A stretch of 64,000 nt of DNA from Lasioglossum baleicum. Its lineage: Eukaryota > Arthropoda > Insecta > Hymenoptera > Halictidae. Position 1 is the first letter of the stretch. Each line of letters opens with the position of its first letter. The stretch is from contig NC_134932.1 in assembly GCF_051020765.1 (NCBI RefSeq), positions 8,866,001-8,930,000 on the forward strand. The letters are read 5' to 3'. The position numbers were made by a program, and so were the translations under genes. The notes beneath the pieces are model-generated. The model had not been told where the DNA came from, did no database searches, and saw only the letters and a list, made by a program, of their open reading frames with translations. Of the stretch, positions 36,423 to 49,087 are shown one piece after another.

Positions 36423-39400
36423 ATGGCCACGTCCGACTCCAAAGCGCCTCTGCGAACCGTAAAAAGGGTCCAATTTGGCATTCTTTCTCCCGATGAAATA
36501 GTAAGTTCGTTATTTGTAAACGAGTGAACACGTATGGCATAATTTTTATCACGGTTTACGACACTATTTCATCATGAGTCGACATTTTATGATACCTTAT
36601 CGTGCGGGAATGCATAAGATGTTACAAACAGACGCGCGTGTTCTTTTGATGGGTACTCTTATTAGTGTTGGCCTCTGATATTTATGAAAAAATTCAATGT
36701 TAGAAGACATCTCCAATAAAAAACCACTTATCTCACAATTATTCGTTTAATGTGAATATCGTGTATAATACATTTATTTGTGTTGAAATTTCTGATGATC
36801 GTGTAAAGAAGGTGGAACATTTGGATCTACTTACATATGTTTTTTGTATAATCCACATACAATTCTAATAATAAAAGAAGATGTTGCTGATCTACAACGA
36901 CACATAGACAGTTGTATTTCTTTACTTCTATCAATGTCCTATTATTCCCTTTTATATTACATACCCATTTCAGAATTGCTAATACTTGGAAACATTCAAA
37001 TATTTCAAAACTGTTACTATAGTTTTACAGTGTTTAGTTATATTATTATTACTGAGCAAAAATATTTATTCAATGTAGTTAGACAAAACATCAATTTATA
37101 ATATAAAGTTGTCTGCTGAATGTAATGCTGTGAAATGTTTTGTGTAGCGTCGGATGTCCGTCACAGATGGCGGCATTCGTTTTCCAGAAACTATGGAGGG
37201 CGGTAGGCCCAAGCTGGGTGGACTTATGGACCCGAGGCAAGGTGTTATTGATAGGAACTCACGGTGTCAGACATGTGCCGGTAACATGACAGAATGTCCT
37301 GGGCATTTCGGTCACATCGATTTGGCCAAACCGGTCTTTCACGTTGGTTTTATAACAAAAACAATCAAAATATTGAGATGTGTTTGTTTTTATTGCTCGA
37401 AATTGCTTGTCAGTCCAGTAAGTATCAATTCTAAATACATCTCTCGATCTTAGGTTTCTTTATTGTAACGCTATTTTTCTCAACACAGCATAATCCAAAG
37501 ATCAAAGAAATTGTCATGAAAACAAAGGGTCAACCGCGTAAAAGACTTACATTCGTTTACGATCTATGTAAGAGTAAGAATATCTGCGAGGGTGGCGACG
37601 AAATGGATATCAACAAAGAAAATCCAGAGCAGCAACCTGCGGAAAGAAAACCAGGTCACGGAGGTTGTGGTAGATACCAGCCAAATCTGAGAAGATCAGG
37701 CTTAGATGTTACAGCAGAATGGAAACACGTAAATGAAGATTCTCAAGAAAAGAAAATTGCGCTCACAGCGGAAAGAGCGTGGGAGATATTGAAGCACATT
37801 ACAGACGAAGAGTCATTTATTCTTGGTATGGATCCGAAGTTTGCTAGACCGGATTGGATGGTGGTAACAGTTTTACCAGTTCCACCTTTGTCGGTGAGAC
37901 CAGCAGTTATTATGTACGGCTCGGCGAAGAATCAAGACGATTTAACACATAAGCTAGCGGATATTATAAAGGCAAACAATGAATTAATCAGGAACGAGCA
38001 AGCCGGAGCAGCAGCGCACGTTATATCCGAAAATATAAAGATGTTACAATTTCATGTAGCGACGCTAGTCGACAACGATATGCCTGGGATGCCTAGGGCA
38101 ATGCAGAAATCAGGGAAACCGTTGAAGGCAATTAAGTCTAGACTGAAAGGGAAGGAAGGTAGAATTCGAGGAAACTTGATGGGTAAACGTGTCGACTTCT
38201 CGGCGCGTACCGTCATCACACCGGACCCTAACTTGCGGATCGACCAAGTCGGTGTGCCGCGAAGTATCGCGCAGAACTTAACATTCCCAGAGATCGTAAC
38301 GCCTTTCAATATCGATAAAATGCAGGAACTGGTTCGACGTGGTAACTCCCAGTATCCAGGAGCGAAGTATATCGTCAGAGATAACGGCGAGAGGATAGAT
38401 CTACGATTTCATCCGAAACCGTCCGATCTGCATTTACAGTGCGGCTACAGAGTAGAGCGTCACATTCGCGACGGCGACTTGGTGATCTTTAATCGTCAGC
38501 CGACGCTACATAAAATGAGTATGATGGGGCACAGAGTAAAAGTTTTGCCTTGGAGTACATTCCGTATGAACCTTAGTTGTACGTCACCCTACAACGCTGA
38601 TTTTGACGGAGACGAGATGAATTTGCACGTACCACAGTCGATGGAGACTCGTGCGGAAGTGGAAAACATTCATGTGACCCCTCGACAAATAATTACACCG
38701 CAGGCCAACAAGCCGGTCATGGGTATTGTGCAGGATACTCTCACGGCTGTAAGGAAAATGACGAAAAGAGACGTGTTCATAGAGAAAGAGCAAATGATGA
38801 ACATTCTTATGTTCTTGCCGAGTTGGGACGGCAAAATGCCACAGCCCTGTATATTGAAACCGAAACCATTGTGGACTGGCAAGCAAATTTTCTCGTTGAT
38901 CATACCGGGTAATGTGAACATGATCAGAACTCACAGCACACATCCGGATGAGGAAGATGATGGTCCGTACAAATGGATTTCTCCCGGTGACACCAAAGTC
39001 ATGGTAGAGCACGGAGAGCTTGTCATGGGTATTCTTTGTAAAAAGACTCTGGGTACATCTGCCGGGTCTCTACTTCACATTTGTATGTTGGAGCTGGGTC
39101 ACGAAGTTTGCGGACGGTTCTACGGAAACATTCAGACTGTGATTAATAATTGGTTGTTGCTGGAAGGTCACTCTATCGGTATCGGAGACACTATTGCCGA
39201 TCCCCAGACCTATCTCGAGATCCAGAAAGCGATCAAGAAAGCCAAAGAGGATGTCATAGAGGTGATTCAGAAAGCTCACAACATGGAGCTGGAGCCGTCT
39301 CCTGGTAATACTTTGAGGCAGACTTTCGAGAATCAAGTAAACAGGATTTTGAACGACGCTCGTGACAAAACTGGTGGTTCTGCGAAGAAATCCTTGACTG

Positions 39401-42400
39401 AATACAATAATTTAAAGGCTATGGTGGTATCAGGTTCGAAGGGATCCAATATTAACATCTCCCAAGTTATTGCTTGCGTGGGTCAGCAAAACGTTGAAGG
39501 TAAACGAATTCCCTTTGGCTTCCGAAAGAGAACCTTGCCACATTTCATCAAGGACGATTACGGTCCCGAGTCCAGAGGATTCGTTGAGAACTCGTATCTA
39601 GCCGGTTTGACGCCGTCTGAATTTTATTTCCACGCTATGGGAGGTCGAGAGGGTCTTATCGATACCGCTGTAAAGACTGCAGAAACTGGATACATTCAGC
39701 GTCGTCTGATAAAGGCTATGGAGTCTGTAATGGTGCACTACGATGGAACAGTAAGGAACTCAGTAGGACAACTGATTCAGTTGCGATACGGCGAAGACGG
39801 TTTATGCGGTGAAACTGTGGAATTCCAAAACTTACCGACTATTAAATTGAGCAATAAATCATTTGAGAAGAAGTTTAAATTCGATCCAACCAACGAACGA
39901 TATTTGCGTCGTATTTTCAGTGAAGAGATAGTCAGGGAGATGATGGGATCCGGCGAAGTGATCTCTGAACTGGAAAGAGAATGGGAACAATTGAATAAAG
40001 ATCGTGGTGTGCTCAGAGAGATCTTCCGTAGCGGCGAATCGAAGGTGGTACTGCCTTGTAATTTGCAAAGAATGATCTGGAACGTGCAGAAGATTTTCCA
40101 CATAAACAAGCGAGCGCCCACTGATCTCAGTCCTATGAAAGTCATACAAGGTGCGTGAGCGAATATTTCTATGAGTAATATGTAGGGCTTTTATGAAAGT
40201 TGTTTTGTACTATCTTCTAGTGTTAACACGCCTTGTATTGAATGTCTTGGCAAATATCTAACTTAACAAAATATATATTCAAAATTCTGATTCACAGGCG
40301 TGAAGGATCTCCTAGAGAAGTGTATCATCGTGGCCGGCGACGATAGGCTCAGCAAACAAGCGAACGAAAACGCTACACTGTTGTTCCAATGTTTAGTGAG
40401 GTCTACTTTATGTACAAAATGCGTTTCAGAAGAATTCAGGCTGTCCACTGAAGCCTTCGAGTGGCTTATCGGAGAGATTGAAACGAGATTCCAGCAAGCA
40501 CAGGTACACATTGGACGATACACAATTGTGTATAGGATGTTTGCAATTTAAATATTTATGAACAATGGTATACTGACAAAAATGTATCTTCAGGTATCAC
40601 CTGGCGAGATGGTAGGTGCCTTAGCCGCTCAGTCGCTCGGTGAACCGGCTACTCAGATGACACTGAACACTTTCCACTTTGCTGGTGTGTCATCGAAAAA
40701 CGTAACCCTTGGTGTACCCAGGCTAAAGGAAATTATCAACATTAGTAAGAAGCCGAAGGCTCCTTCGCTAACTGTGTTCTTGATCGGAGCTGCCGCGAGA
40801 GACGCAGAAAAAGCGAAGAACGTTCTTTGTCGTCTAGAGCACACTACACTAAGAAAAGTCACAGCAAACACAGCGATCTACTACGATCCAGATCCACAGA
40901 ACACTGTGATCGCGGAAGATCAGGAATTCGTAAATGTCTACTACGAGATGCCCGATTTCGATCCGACTAAAATATCGCCGTGGTTGCTTCGTATCGAATT
41001 GGATCGAAAGAGAATGACTGATAAGAAATTAACTATGGAGCAAATAGCGGAGAAAATTAACGCTGGCTTTGGCGATGACTTGAATTGTATATTCAACGAC
41101 GACAATGCTGAGAAGTTGGTCTTACGAATTAGGATAATGAACAGCGACGATAAGTTCACAGGAGACACGGAGGAGGAGACTGTAGATAAAATGGAGGATG
41201 ACATGTTCCTCCGGTGTATTGAAGCGAATATGCTTAGCGACATGACTTTGCAAGTATGTTTGATTCAATTTCATATAATAAAGTCTACCGGCACTAGTAA
41301 ACCTAGTGTTAAGATTGGAAGAACATAATTTGTGATTTGAATATCTCTTTTTCCAGGGTATTGAGGCGATAGGGAAAGTGTACATGCATTTACCACAAAC
41401 CGATTCGAAGAAACGTATCGTAATAACTGACACCGGAGAGTTTAAAGCAATTGCGGAATGGTTATTGGAAACGGACGGAACAAGTTTGATGAAAGTATTG
41501 AGCGAAAGGGATGTGGACCCGGTTAGGACATTCAGTAACGACATTTGCGAGATATTCCAAGTGCTGGGTATAGAGGCTGTGCGAAAATCAGTGGAGAAGG
41601 AAATGAACGCTGTGTTGCAGTTCTACGGTCTTTACGTAAATTATCGTCATCTTGCTTTGCTTTGCGACGTTATGACCGCTAAGGGACACTTGATGGCTAT
41701 CACTCGTCACGGAATTAATAGGCAAGACACTGGTGCTCTTATGAGGTAGGTTATGAACGAAACATGTTCTGTGATTCATTATGAAAAGTCCGAGTGTCGT
41801 AGTATTACGCATGAATTTATTCTTCTTTTTAGATGCTCTTTCGAAGAGACGGTAGACGTTTTACTAGACGCAGCGTCTCACGCAGAAGTCGATCCTATGA
41901 GAGGAGTATCAGAGAACATTATAATGGGACAACTTCCGCGTATAGGAACAGGTATTGCTTTTATATAATATACATGTTTAGTTGCTAAATTTTTTTATTG
42001 TTCTGAATTAATACGTTTTATTGAATTCTCCAGGATGTTTCGATTTACTGCTGGACGCTGAGAAATGTAAAGCTGGCATTGAAATACCGATGGCAGTAGG
42101 AGCTGGCGTAATGGGAACCGCTGGAATGTTCTTCGGCAGTGTTGCCACGCCGAGTATGAGTCCTCAAATGACACCTTGGATGGGCGCTACTCCAGGCTAC
42201 GGTGCATCAAGCATGTCGCCTGGTACGAACATTACACTAATTGTACTAATAACTAGATTGAAAATAGCTTGAAAATAATACAGACAATTTATATCAAGAT
42301 CCTTAATTAATATGTTCATAACAAATGCAATTTTTAGCATTGGGAAGCGGTATGACACCCGGAGGTGCATGCTTCTCGCCATCGGGAGCGTCGGACGCAT

Positions 42401-43479
42401 CAGGACTTTCACCAGCTTACTCTGCGTACTCACCACAACCTGGTAGTCCAGGAAGTCCAGGACCCAGTATGAGTCCGTACCCAATGTCACCTGCAGGAGG
42501 AGCATCGCCCAGTTATTCGCCTACGTCTCCAGCCTACTTACCAACATCACCGAGCATGACTCCATCGAGTCCCAATTACTCACCAACGAGTCCTACTTAT
42601 TCGCCAACGAGTCCAAACTACTCGCCAACTAGTCCAAGTTATTCCCCAACGTCGCCTAGTTACTCACCGACCAGTCCAAGCTATTCGCCGACCAGTCCAA
42701 GCTACTCACCGACCAGTCCCAGCTATTCACCCACGTCACCGAGTTACTCGCCAACATCGCCGAGTTATTCACCGACGAGCCCAAGTTATTCGCCAACGAG
42801 TCCAAGTTACTCGCCGACGAGTCCCAGTTATTCGCCGACAAGCCCTAGTTATTCACCAACAAGTCCAAGCTATTCGCCAACGTCTCCTAGCTACTCGCCA
42901 ACGAGTCCGAGCTACTCGCCGACGAGTCCGAGTTACTCGCCGACCAGCCCGAGCTATTCTCCTAGTTCGCCGAACTACACGCCAGCGTCTCCGTCATATT
43001 CTCCTACGAGTCCAAGCTACTCGCCAAGTTCTCCACAATATTCGCCTGCTAGCCCAAGCTATTCGCCGAGCAGTCCCAAATATTCGCCGACGAGCCCAAG
43101 TTACTCGCCCACGTCGCCTTCATTTGCTGGAACCTCACCGCAGTACACGCCAGCGAGTCCAACGTACTCGCCCACGAGTCCAACATACTCGCCGACGAGT
43201 CCGTCGTACTCGCCGAGCTCGCCGCAACACACAGCTTCCGGAAGCACACGATATTCGCCCAGCAGTCCGAACTACTCCCCAACCAGTCCAACGTACTCGC
43301 CAACGAGTCCTCAGTACTCGCCCTCGAGCACGAAGTACTCACCTACCAGCCCGACATACACGCCAACCAGTCCAAGTTACTCACCAACCAGTCCAACGTA
43401 CTCACCACCGGTGCCAGGATACTCACCGACGAGTCCAACCTATTCCCCGGCGTCGCCAGCTTACGAAACAGATGATTAA
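36423..43479 (+). CDS. RpII215: DNA-directed RNA polymerase II largest subunit (RPB1)
   Basis: Exons 36423..36500, 37148..37417, 37489..40150, 40298..40503, 40594..41253, 41357..41745, 41833..41951, 42034..42222, 42338..43479 join in phase to 1904 residues; Drosophila RPB1 is about 1890. The N-terminal clamp has zinc ligands in CQTCAGNMTECPGHFGH (C66, C69, C76, H79). The active-site loop NADFDGDEMN gives Mg-binding D487, D489 and D491. Later blocks include FGFRKRTLPHF, SFYFHAMGGREGLIDTA-like sequence in the bridge-helix region, and GEPATQMTLNTFHFAGV of the trigger loop. The C-terminal domain, residues 1584-1904, has about 45 YSPTSPS heptads, 16 of them consecutive and exact (42619-42954), and ends YETDD. 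It catalyses mRNA synthesis in the nucleus, and the tail recruits processing factors through phosphorylation. The start ATG is followed by the conserved RTVKRVQFGILSPDEI. Complete and apparently intact. Confidence 0.97.
42514..43476 (+). repeat. C-terminal heptad repeat array of RPB1
   Basis: A coding 21-bp repeat. Codons vary (TAT/TAC, TCG/TCC/TCA, ACG/ACC/ACT), so amino-acid identity is kept by selection more than by recent DNA duplication. Degenerate heptads lie at both edges (YLPTSPS, MTPSSPN; later SSPN, ASPS, SSPK variants, and one break at QHTASGSTR). Confidence 0.9.
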
Positions 43480-44005
43480 GAGGTATTACGCATATCTGTA
43501 CGACTGTTTATCACTGTACACTCATTATGGAGTAGATATAAGCGCGATAAACTGTAATTACCGCTGTTACGATTCTAATTTTTCTAAGTCCGTAAATATA
43601 TATCTAGTGTATAAGCCTATATGCACAATTTATACGATTCTTGTAATTTGTCACCTATACGATTGTAGATCGAGCGAGATTTCATTTTGGTTACGCCGAG
43701 GAGAGGAGGGGATCAAGTGCTCGGGATGAGCACGGGTATAGGAATAGGAACCATGATGATGGAGAGTCATGTGTATTCTTGCAGAATACTATGGATTCAA
43801 GGGCACGTAGCAATTTGAACAAGTGAAATAGATTTAAATGAAGAAGATTATAAATGAAGTTGAAATAATATGTACACAGAAGAAGCTCTGCGTCCTCAAG
43901 TCCAAAGTATCCTGCGAGACTTAGCATAGTCTCTTTTCTACATTTTGATAAGACACGTTCGTCGTTCATTGAGAATACTTTTTTATTTGTTCAATTACCA
44001 GGCCG
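43480..44005 (+). other. RpII215 3' UTR and upstream region of the transporter
   Basis: AT-rich, no conserved coding sequence. Frames read antisense to or past the heptad array are artefacts. Confidence 0.5.
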
Positions 44006-47000
44006 ATGAATGGAAGGTCTGCTCGTATCAAGTTCGTGAGAACGAACGGTAGCTACGTGTGTAAGGAGAAGATACATACTAGACAACTTTTGTGGGTCTT
44101 CCTTGCGCTCACCTTGTGTCTGCGCGAGCCGTTCGATATAATATCGAGTTACAGTTTGCGTGGATACTTTTAAACCGCAACGTGAAAACCGGTTCGAGTT
44201 CCGCGTCGATGTCAGACAGTACGAATTACTCTACGAAATGAATCGCGAGAGGCTACCCTTGCTTCTCAGAGAGGCCAATTCGAACTTGTCGCTTCTGTTT
44301 GCCACGTTATGTGTCATCGACATATTCGGCGTCTTTCCAATCATTGCGTTGCCGCGCGCGATCGTCGAATGCGGTAAGTTTTCTTTGCCTATTTTGCGTT
44401 TACCGCAACGCCCGATCACCAATACAAAACTCATTGATACTCGACGACAATGACACTTTTAAGAAAACACCGCGAGACTTTTGTGAATAAATTTAATAAG
44501 CTAGCGTAGGACCATGTTTTGTAACATGCACCACGGCATACAGCGAGTCCCATTCATTTTTCGGACGCTCTCAAAATAACAATCACTTTTTAAAGTTACT
44601 GCATGTAAGGTTTATTGCAGTTAGAAGCCGAAAATCGTGAAAAACTGCAATTTTTATGATCTTTAAACGCTCATCGCAACGTCGACCGATTTTGATGAAA
44701 TTTTCGGAATGTGTTTAACTGATACAGATCTACGAATTGAAAAATTTGTTCACAAATCGTATGGTTCTATTTTTAAAAAGTTATCGTCTTTTTTAAGAGT
44801 GTGCGAATATTAGTGAGAGTCACTGTACATCGTCTAACGGATTAGTTTTATAAACTATCATATTAATATATAAAAATATATATTATATATACATACACAC
44901 CCACACACACACACAGTCGATTGTAAGTATAGTGTAACATTGTTTCAGAAAATATTTTATTTAAATTGAAACGATTTATATTATTGAAATTGTATCCTGA
45001 GTGATTATTGCAAAGAAAGTTTGTGCGATGAGTGCGCGAATAATCGTGAGAAAGAGAGAGAGAGAGAGAGTTGATTATTTGAAGAAAATAAAGTTGGTTA
45101 AATTGTTAAAAAATCTTGTATTGTATCAACCTAATTTTTTAGTTTAATCGTTGAAGATCTTTCTTACAGAGACGCGGAAAATGTAAATATTGATGCTGTG
45201 TGATTTTAGGATTGTACGGAATTCCTCTTGTTCTCGTTGTATTCGGCTTGCAAATTTATACTGCAGTTCTCCTCGGGAAATCATGGATAATTGCTACTAC
45301 TCTGAATCCGCAAATTTCGCGGAAAAGTCGGTAAGACTATTATATTATTTGAAAGATACCACAATTTTAGAAATACTTATTAATTATTAGTTCTTTAATA
45401 TTAATCTAATTTTTTCAGGCACCCCCTTGCTGCTGTAACCGAATTGACCTTAGGTCCTCGTGCAAAAACCCTGGTCACTATAATTCTAGATCTTACTGTG
45501 TTTTGTTGTAGTATACCTAACTTATTGGTTGGTACGTTCTTATTATATTTTCTGCTAATATTATAATTCATTATGCATATATTAATCATAAATGACTGAT
45601 AAATTTCAGCTTCGCAAAATTTACAATTGTTTGGCCAGAAAATATCAGGGCAACAATTCGATCTATCTTTCTGCTATTGGCTTCTGGTTGTGGGTGTACT
45701 TTTGTGTCCAATTATGTGGCTTGGAAGTCCACGCGATATGAAGTAACTCATCCTAACAATTTCAGTAACATTTATATTACATGTGTTTGAAAAAATACAA
45801 TTAGAATTCGATGCAAAATCTTGTATGCATAAGACATGTAAATTCTGTATTTTCGCTGAGTTTTAACTACTTTCAAAATTCAAGGTACACTGTATAAATG
45901 ATTTTCAGATTATTGGCAGTATTTTCATGCACTGCGGTTGTGTTGACAGCGGTATTAATATGGTCGTGTATAATTACCGACGATCGAGAACTGAACACAT
46001 TACCAGTGTCTACTTCTCCTTCCTGGGATAAATTTATTTCTGGGTAAGATTACATAAAAGTGTTGATTGTATTCCCAAAATTTAATACTATCCATTCTGC
46101 ATATATATTTTAGTTATGGAATGCTGGCCTTCCAGTTTGATGTGCATCCTACATTAATGACTGTGCAAGTGGATATGCGTCGTCCTCAGGACATCAACAA
46201 GGCCGTTCTAATTTCTTTTTTCGGTAAAAGTATTCATCCTTCATCTGTATATGATTTGCTCCAATTTACTTCTATATAACCAATGTTATTTATTGTAGTA
46301 AGTGGTTCACTATTTGCTGTCACAACCAGTTTAGTTGTCTGGAAATATGGTGGTATTACAGCAGCCAATGTTTTACAAGTCATTCCAGGAAATTTCACTA
46401 TGAGCGCAGCCATTCTACTTGCCTCTCTGCAACTCTGCCTTTCAAGTGCTTTAGGCCACTCAGCTCTCTTCCAGGATCTGGAAGATCAGTGGAACATTCA
46501 TCCAAGTAAGAAATTGAAAATATTCTTTATGCATTTATGAAGAAATTAGTTGGGTGAAATGTAAAACAGTAATAGTAACGAAGTCATTAAGGGATGAAAT
46601 CAATTTTTATTTTATTCCTGCATCCCACAATCAATGCAGAATATTTTTATTTCGCATAGAGATCCATCTAGTCATCACAAATAAAGGAGATATTTAGGTG
46701 GCTACATTTTGGTGGACCACCCTGTATTATTTTCAATCTATTAATCACATTAAGAAGGAAAATAAATTTCTAATTCACTTCAGTTTGTTCCGATTCAAAT
46801 AGAACATGTTTATTTTGCATGAAGAGCAGAAGTTTATGCAAATTGCAATTTTTCAAGACGATATTTAAAAGAAGGGGAACCAAATAAAATATTATTTTCA
46901 GTGGCAGTAGCGTTTGTAGATCTGAAATACATCAAAATTTGACTAGATTCTGTCGAAGTAAATATTCTGGCATTTTCTGAAAATTTTCAGAAGTCATAAA

Positions 47001-47814
47001 TGCATAAAGATCCGCAGTCTAATCATAACTATCATAACAAGAGAATTTTTCTCAGCATATTCGGGTTCTCGCACACCTCTAATTACAACATGTTTCCTTT
47101 TGCATAGCATTTGGATGGAAACGGTGTGCCATAAGGTCAGCCATCATCTTCCTTGGAGTGGCTGTAGGAGAGTCTGTGCCAAGATTCGACGTTGTAATGG
47201 CACTGATTGGAGGATCTCTAACAGGTCCATTAGTTTTTGTGCTTCCTCCATTGGTATATACAAGAATTATGGCCTTAAAAAGGAGGTCAATGCGCGTACC
47301 AACTCCGGAAGTATATTCTGGTTCCCAAAGACGTAGAAGCGTGGGAGGAGGCATTTCAACGGATCCAAGGGTCCATTCCAGATCAATATATTATGGTGTC
47401 CTAGGTGTGCCGAAGAATGAATACCATCGTTATTCGTACGTTTATTACGACGAGCTGGAAGATGAATACGACGAAATCGTGGATTATGAAGACGATGTTG
47501 TTGACACTGGGGAAACCAGTGAACAATATTTAATGACAACGAGGAACCATGATGGCGAACCAATATTCATAGATGCCAGTTGCCCTTATAGAATGCACAG
47601 AAGAGTTACTTCCGATCAACCGATACGGAAATCAATTCTGAACTGCACTGTTCGAAGATGGCACGATTGGTTCGGTTATTTAATCGTTTTGTTCGGCATT
47701 GCGGTGACTATTTCCTCGACGTACATTAATGTAAAAAATACAATTCGTTTCGTACAATTCACACCGCCATGTATCGTGAATGTCACAGCCTTCCAAATTC
47801 GTTCATCGACATAA
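44006..47814 (+). CDS. amino-acid transporter, AAAP family (SLC32/36/38-like)
   Basis: Exons 44006..44060, 44155..44373, 45210..45330, 45419..45531, 45610..45742, 45909..46043, 46114..46223, 46299..46505, 47108..47814 join in phase to 599 residues. The first membrane block ANSNLSLLFATLCVIDIFG, then VFPIIALPRAIVECG, is the typical N-terminal helix pair of amino acid/auxin permease transporters. Further helices follow in LYGIPLVLVVFGLQIYTAVL, TLVTIILDLTVFCCSIPNLL, LLVVGVLLCPIMWLG, LLAVFSCTAVVLTAVLIWSC, AVLISFFVSGSLFAV and others, about ten or eleven in all. GYGMLAFQFDVHPTLMTVQ is a conserved core stretch. A long acidic, tyrosine-rich hydrophilic segment (YYDELEDEYDEIVDYEDD) precedes a final helix near the C-terminus. 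Family knowledge: proton- or sodium-coupled movement of neutral amino acids across plasma or lysosomal membranes. The closest member and substrate cannot be told here. The first exon is inferred from phase and may differ. Confidence 0.85.
44374..45209 (+). other. transporter intron with a dispersed repeat
   Basis: Begins GTAAGT and ends GATTTTAG. It includes a repeat at about 44560-44835 shared with 57669-58080 (blocks AATCGTGAAAAACTGCAAT and GTCGACCGATTT), a (CA)n tract at 44894-44915 and a (GA)n tract at 45052-45070. Confidence 0.7.
44560..44835. repeat. dispersed repeat, shared with 57669-58080 and part of 26745-26790
   Basis: Shared blocks: AATCGTGAAAAACTGCAAT, GTCGACCGATTTTGATGAAA, CTGATACAGATCTACGAA, AAAAAGTTATCGTCTTTTTT and the end block CGAATATTAGTGAGAGTCAC. 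Probably a non-autonomous transposon ending TACAGTGA. Confidence 0.6.
46525..46672. mobile_element. TAGACTGCGGAT-family MITE, short variant in a transporter intron
   Basis: Left TTTATGCATTTATGA, right CGCATAGAGATCCATCTAG; the interior GGGATGAAATCAATTTTT is shared with the copy inside 54250-54607. Confidence 0.55.
46735..46820. mobile_element. partial MITE, right half only
   Basis: Matches the right halves of full copies (TTAAGAAGGAAAATAAATTT, then TTCAGTTTGTTCCGATTCAA and TTATTTTGCAT). It abuts the next copy and lacks its own left end. Confidence 0.5.
46822..47021. mobile_element. TAGACTGCGGAT-family MITE in a transporter intron
   Basis: Right end GCATAAAGATCCGCAGTCTA intact; left end AGCAGAAGTTTATGCA. 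The interior AGTAGCGTTTGTAGATCTG matches 32698-32895. Confidence 0.7.
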
Positions 47815-47832
47815 CTATCTCATAATCATACT

Positions 47833-48003
47833 CCGGATTTTATGCATTTACGACAAAAATGAGTGCGTGCAATTTGAAACAGTGAAAAGATTAAAAGACT
47901 TTAAAAGTATTAATATATTATTTTCACTATATTAAAATTATTAGTAAGAAATATAAATTTATATTTGGCTCCTGTGTCCTTTTGCATAAAGATCCAGAGT
48001 CTA
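47833..48003. mobile_element. TAGACTGCGGAT-family MITE just 3' of the transporter gene
   Basis: Left CCGGATTTTATGCATTTACG, right TTGCATAAAGATCCAGAGTC. It lies 19 bp after the stop codon, so it is probably within the 3' UTR. Confidence 0.65.
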
Positions 48004-49087
48004 CTCATAATCAATCAAGAAAAATATTACTATATTTATGGAGTGTGCACAATAGGACATTTTACAATTGAACACGTTATCGCCTGAAGGTTCGGTGAAT
48101 AATTTTTGATAAGACATAACATTACAATATTTATCTCACTAGCTGCTTGCGAGCGTTCTTCCAACCAACACGAATCGTATTTCACGTTTTTTAATAAAAT
48201 TCAGTCACATTTTAACAGTAAAATATATACTTCTTCGATTCCCTATCCTTTTGAAAAATTCAATTCGAATTTTTTCTAGCGGATTCTATGTTTCTAGAAT
48301 TATCAGCTAGGTGGCACCATCGTAATAATAAAAATTCGCGCCTTTCGATAAACACGTGGGTTTTCGAATTTTTATCGAACAAAAATCGACAAATTAGATA
48401 CATCTATATTATTTTATAGATTTGTCTCATTATATTGAACAAATTGCGCCAACGATGGTACACTTTTCCATACATGAATATTGCATACGTAACTATATAG
48501 GTTTAATCGTTTCGTAACACGAGTACGCACGTGTTCGAACGTATCGAGCATTGCTAGAATCAGCTGATTCGATTAACTATTCTTAACCGCGAAGGTTACC
48601 TTGAAATATTCTTTCCAAAAGTGTATATATGTACCTACACTAACTTTCGTGTTTCGAAAAATAAATTCATCGATCAACGTTCATCGTGTGAACGGTGGAA
48701 TAAATTTTGATCTCCAATTTTATCCATATTCATTGTATTCGTGGATGTTATTATACATTAGACGTCTGCTACAATTCATATTTAATTATCGCATTTTAAT
48801 AATCGAACACGTGTTTATATTTTAGTATTTCTTTTCGCTCCGTGTATTTACTCCTTCTCTTCTCCCCAAATGAACGACATATTACGTCACATCATCCAAC
48901 ATTTTTTCTAACAATTCTAGTGGAGGGGATACGAACCAACCTGTGACGTTTACGAGCCAGATCTTACGATACTGTCCGCGCCAAACGAATGAGCCGTCCC
49001 CTTCGGATCCATTTTGTCTGTTAAGTTTTAATTCCATTCCTCGATCGTTCTTTGGGTTCCGATCACAGTCGAATAACAGACCTATCG
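48004..49087 (+). other. intergenic DNA before PDHA1
   Basis: AT-rich, no recognised coding sequence. It ends in the presumed 5' UTR of PDHA1. Confidence 0.5.

Noticed and set aside
42514..43476. Possible CRISPR-like or satellite array
   Set aside because: The regular 21-bp repeat is the coding heptad tail of RNA polymerase II; no spacers, and the genome is eukaryotic.
43049..43729. Antisense and alternate-frame ORFs over the RPB1 heptad array
   Set aside because: Shadows of the 21-bp coding repeat; they repeat Ser/Leu/Trp or Arg/Thr patterns with no independent support.
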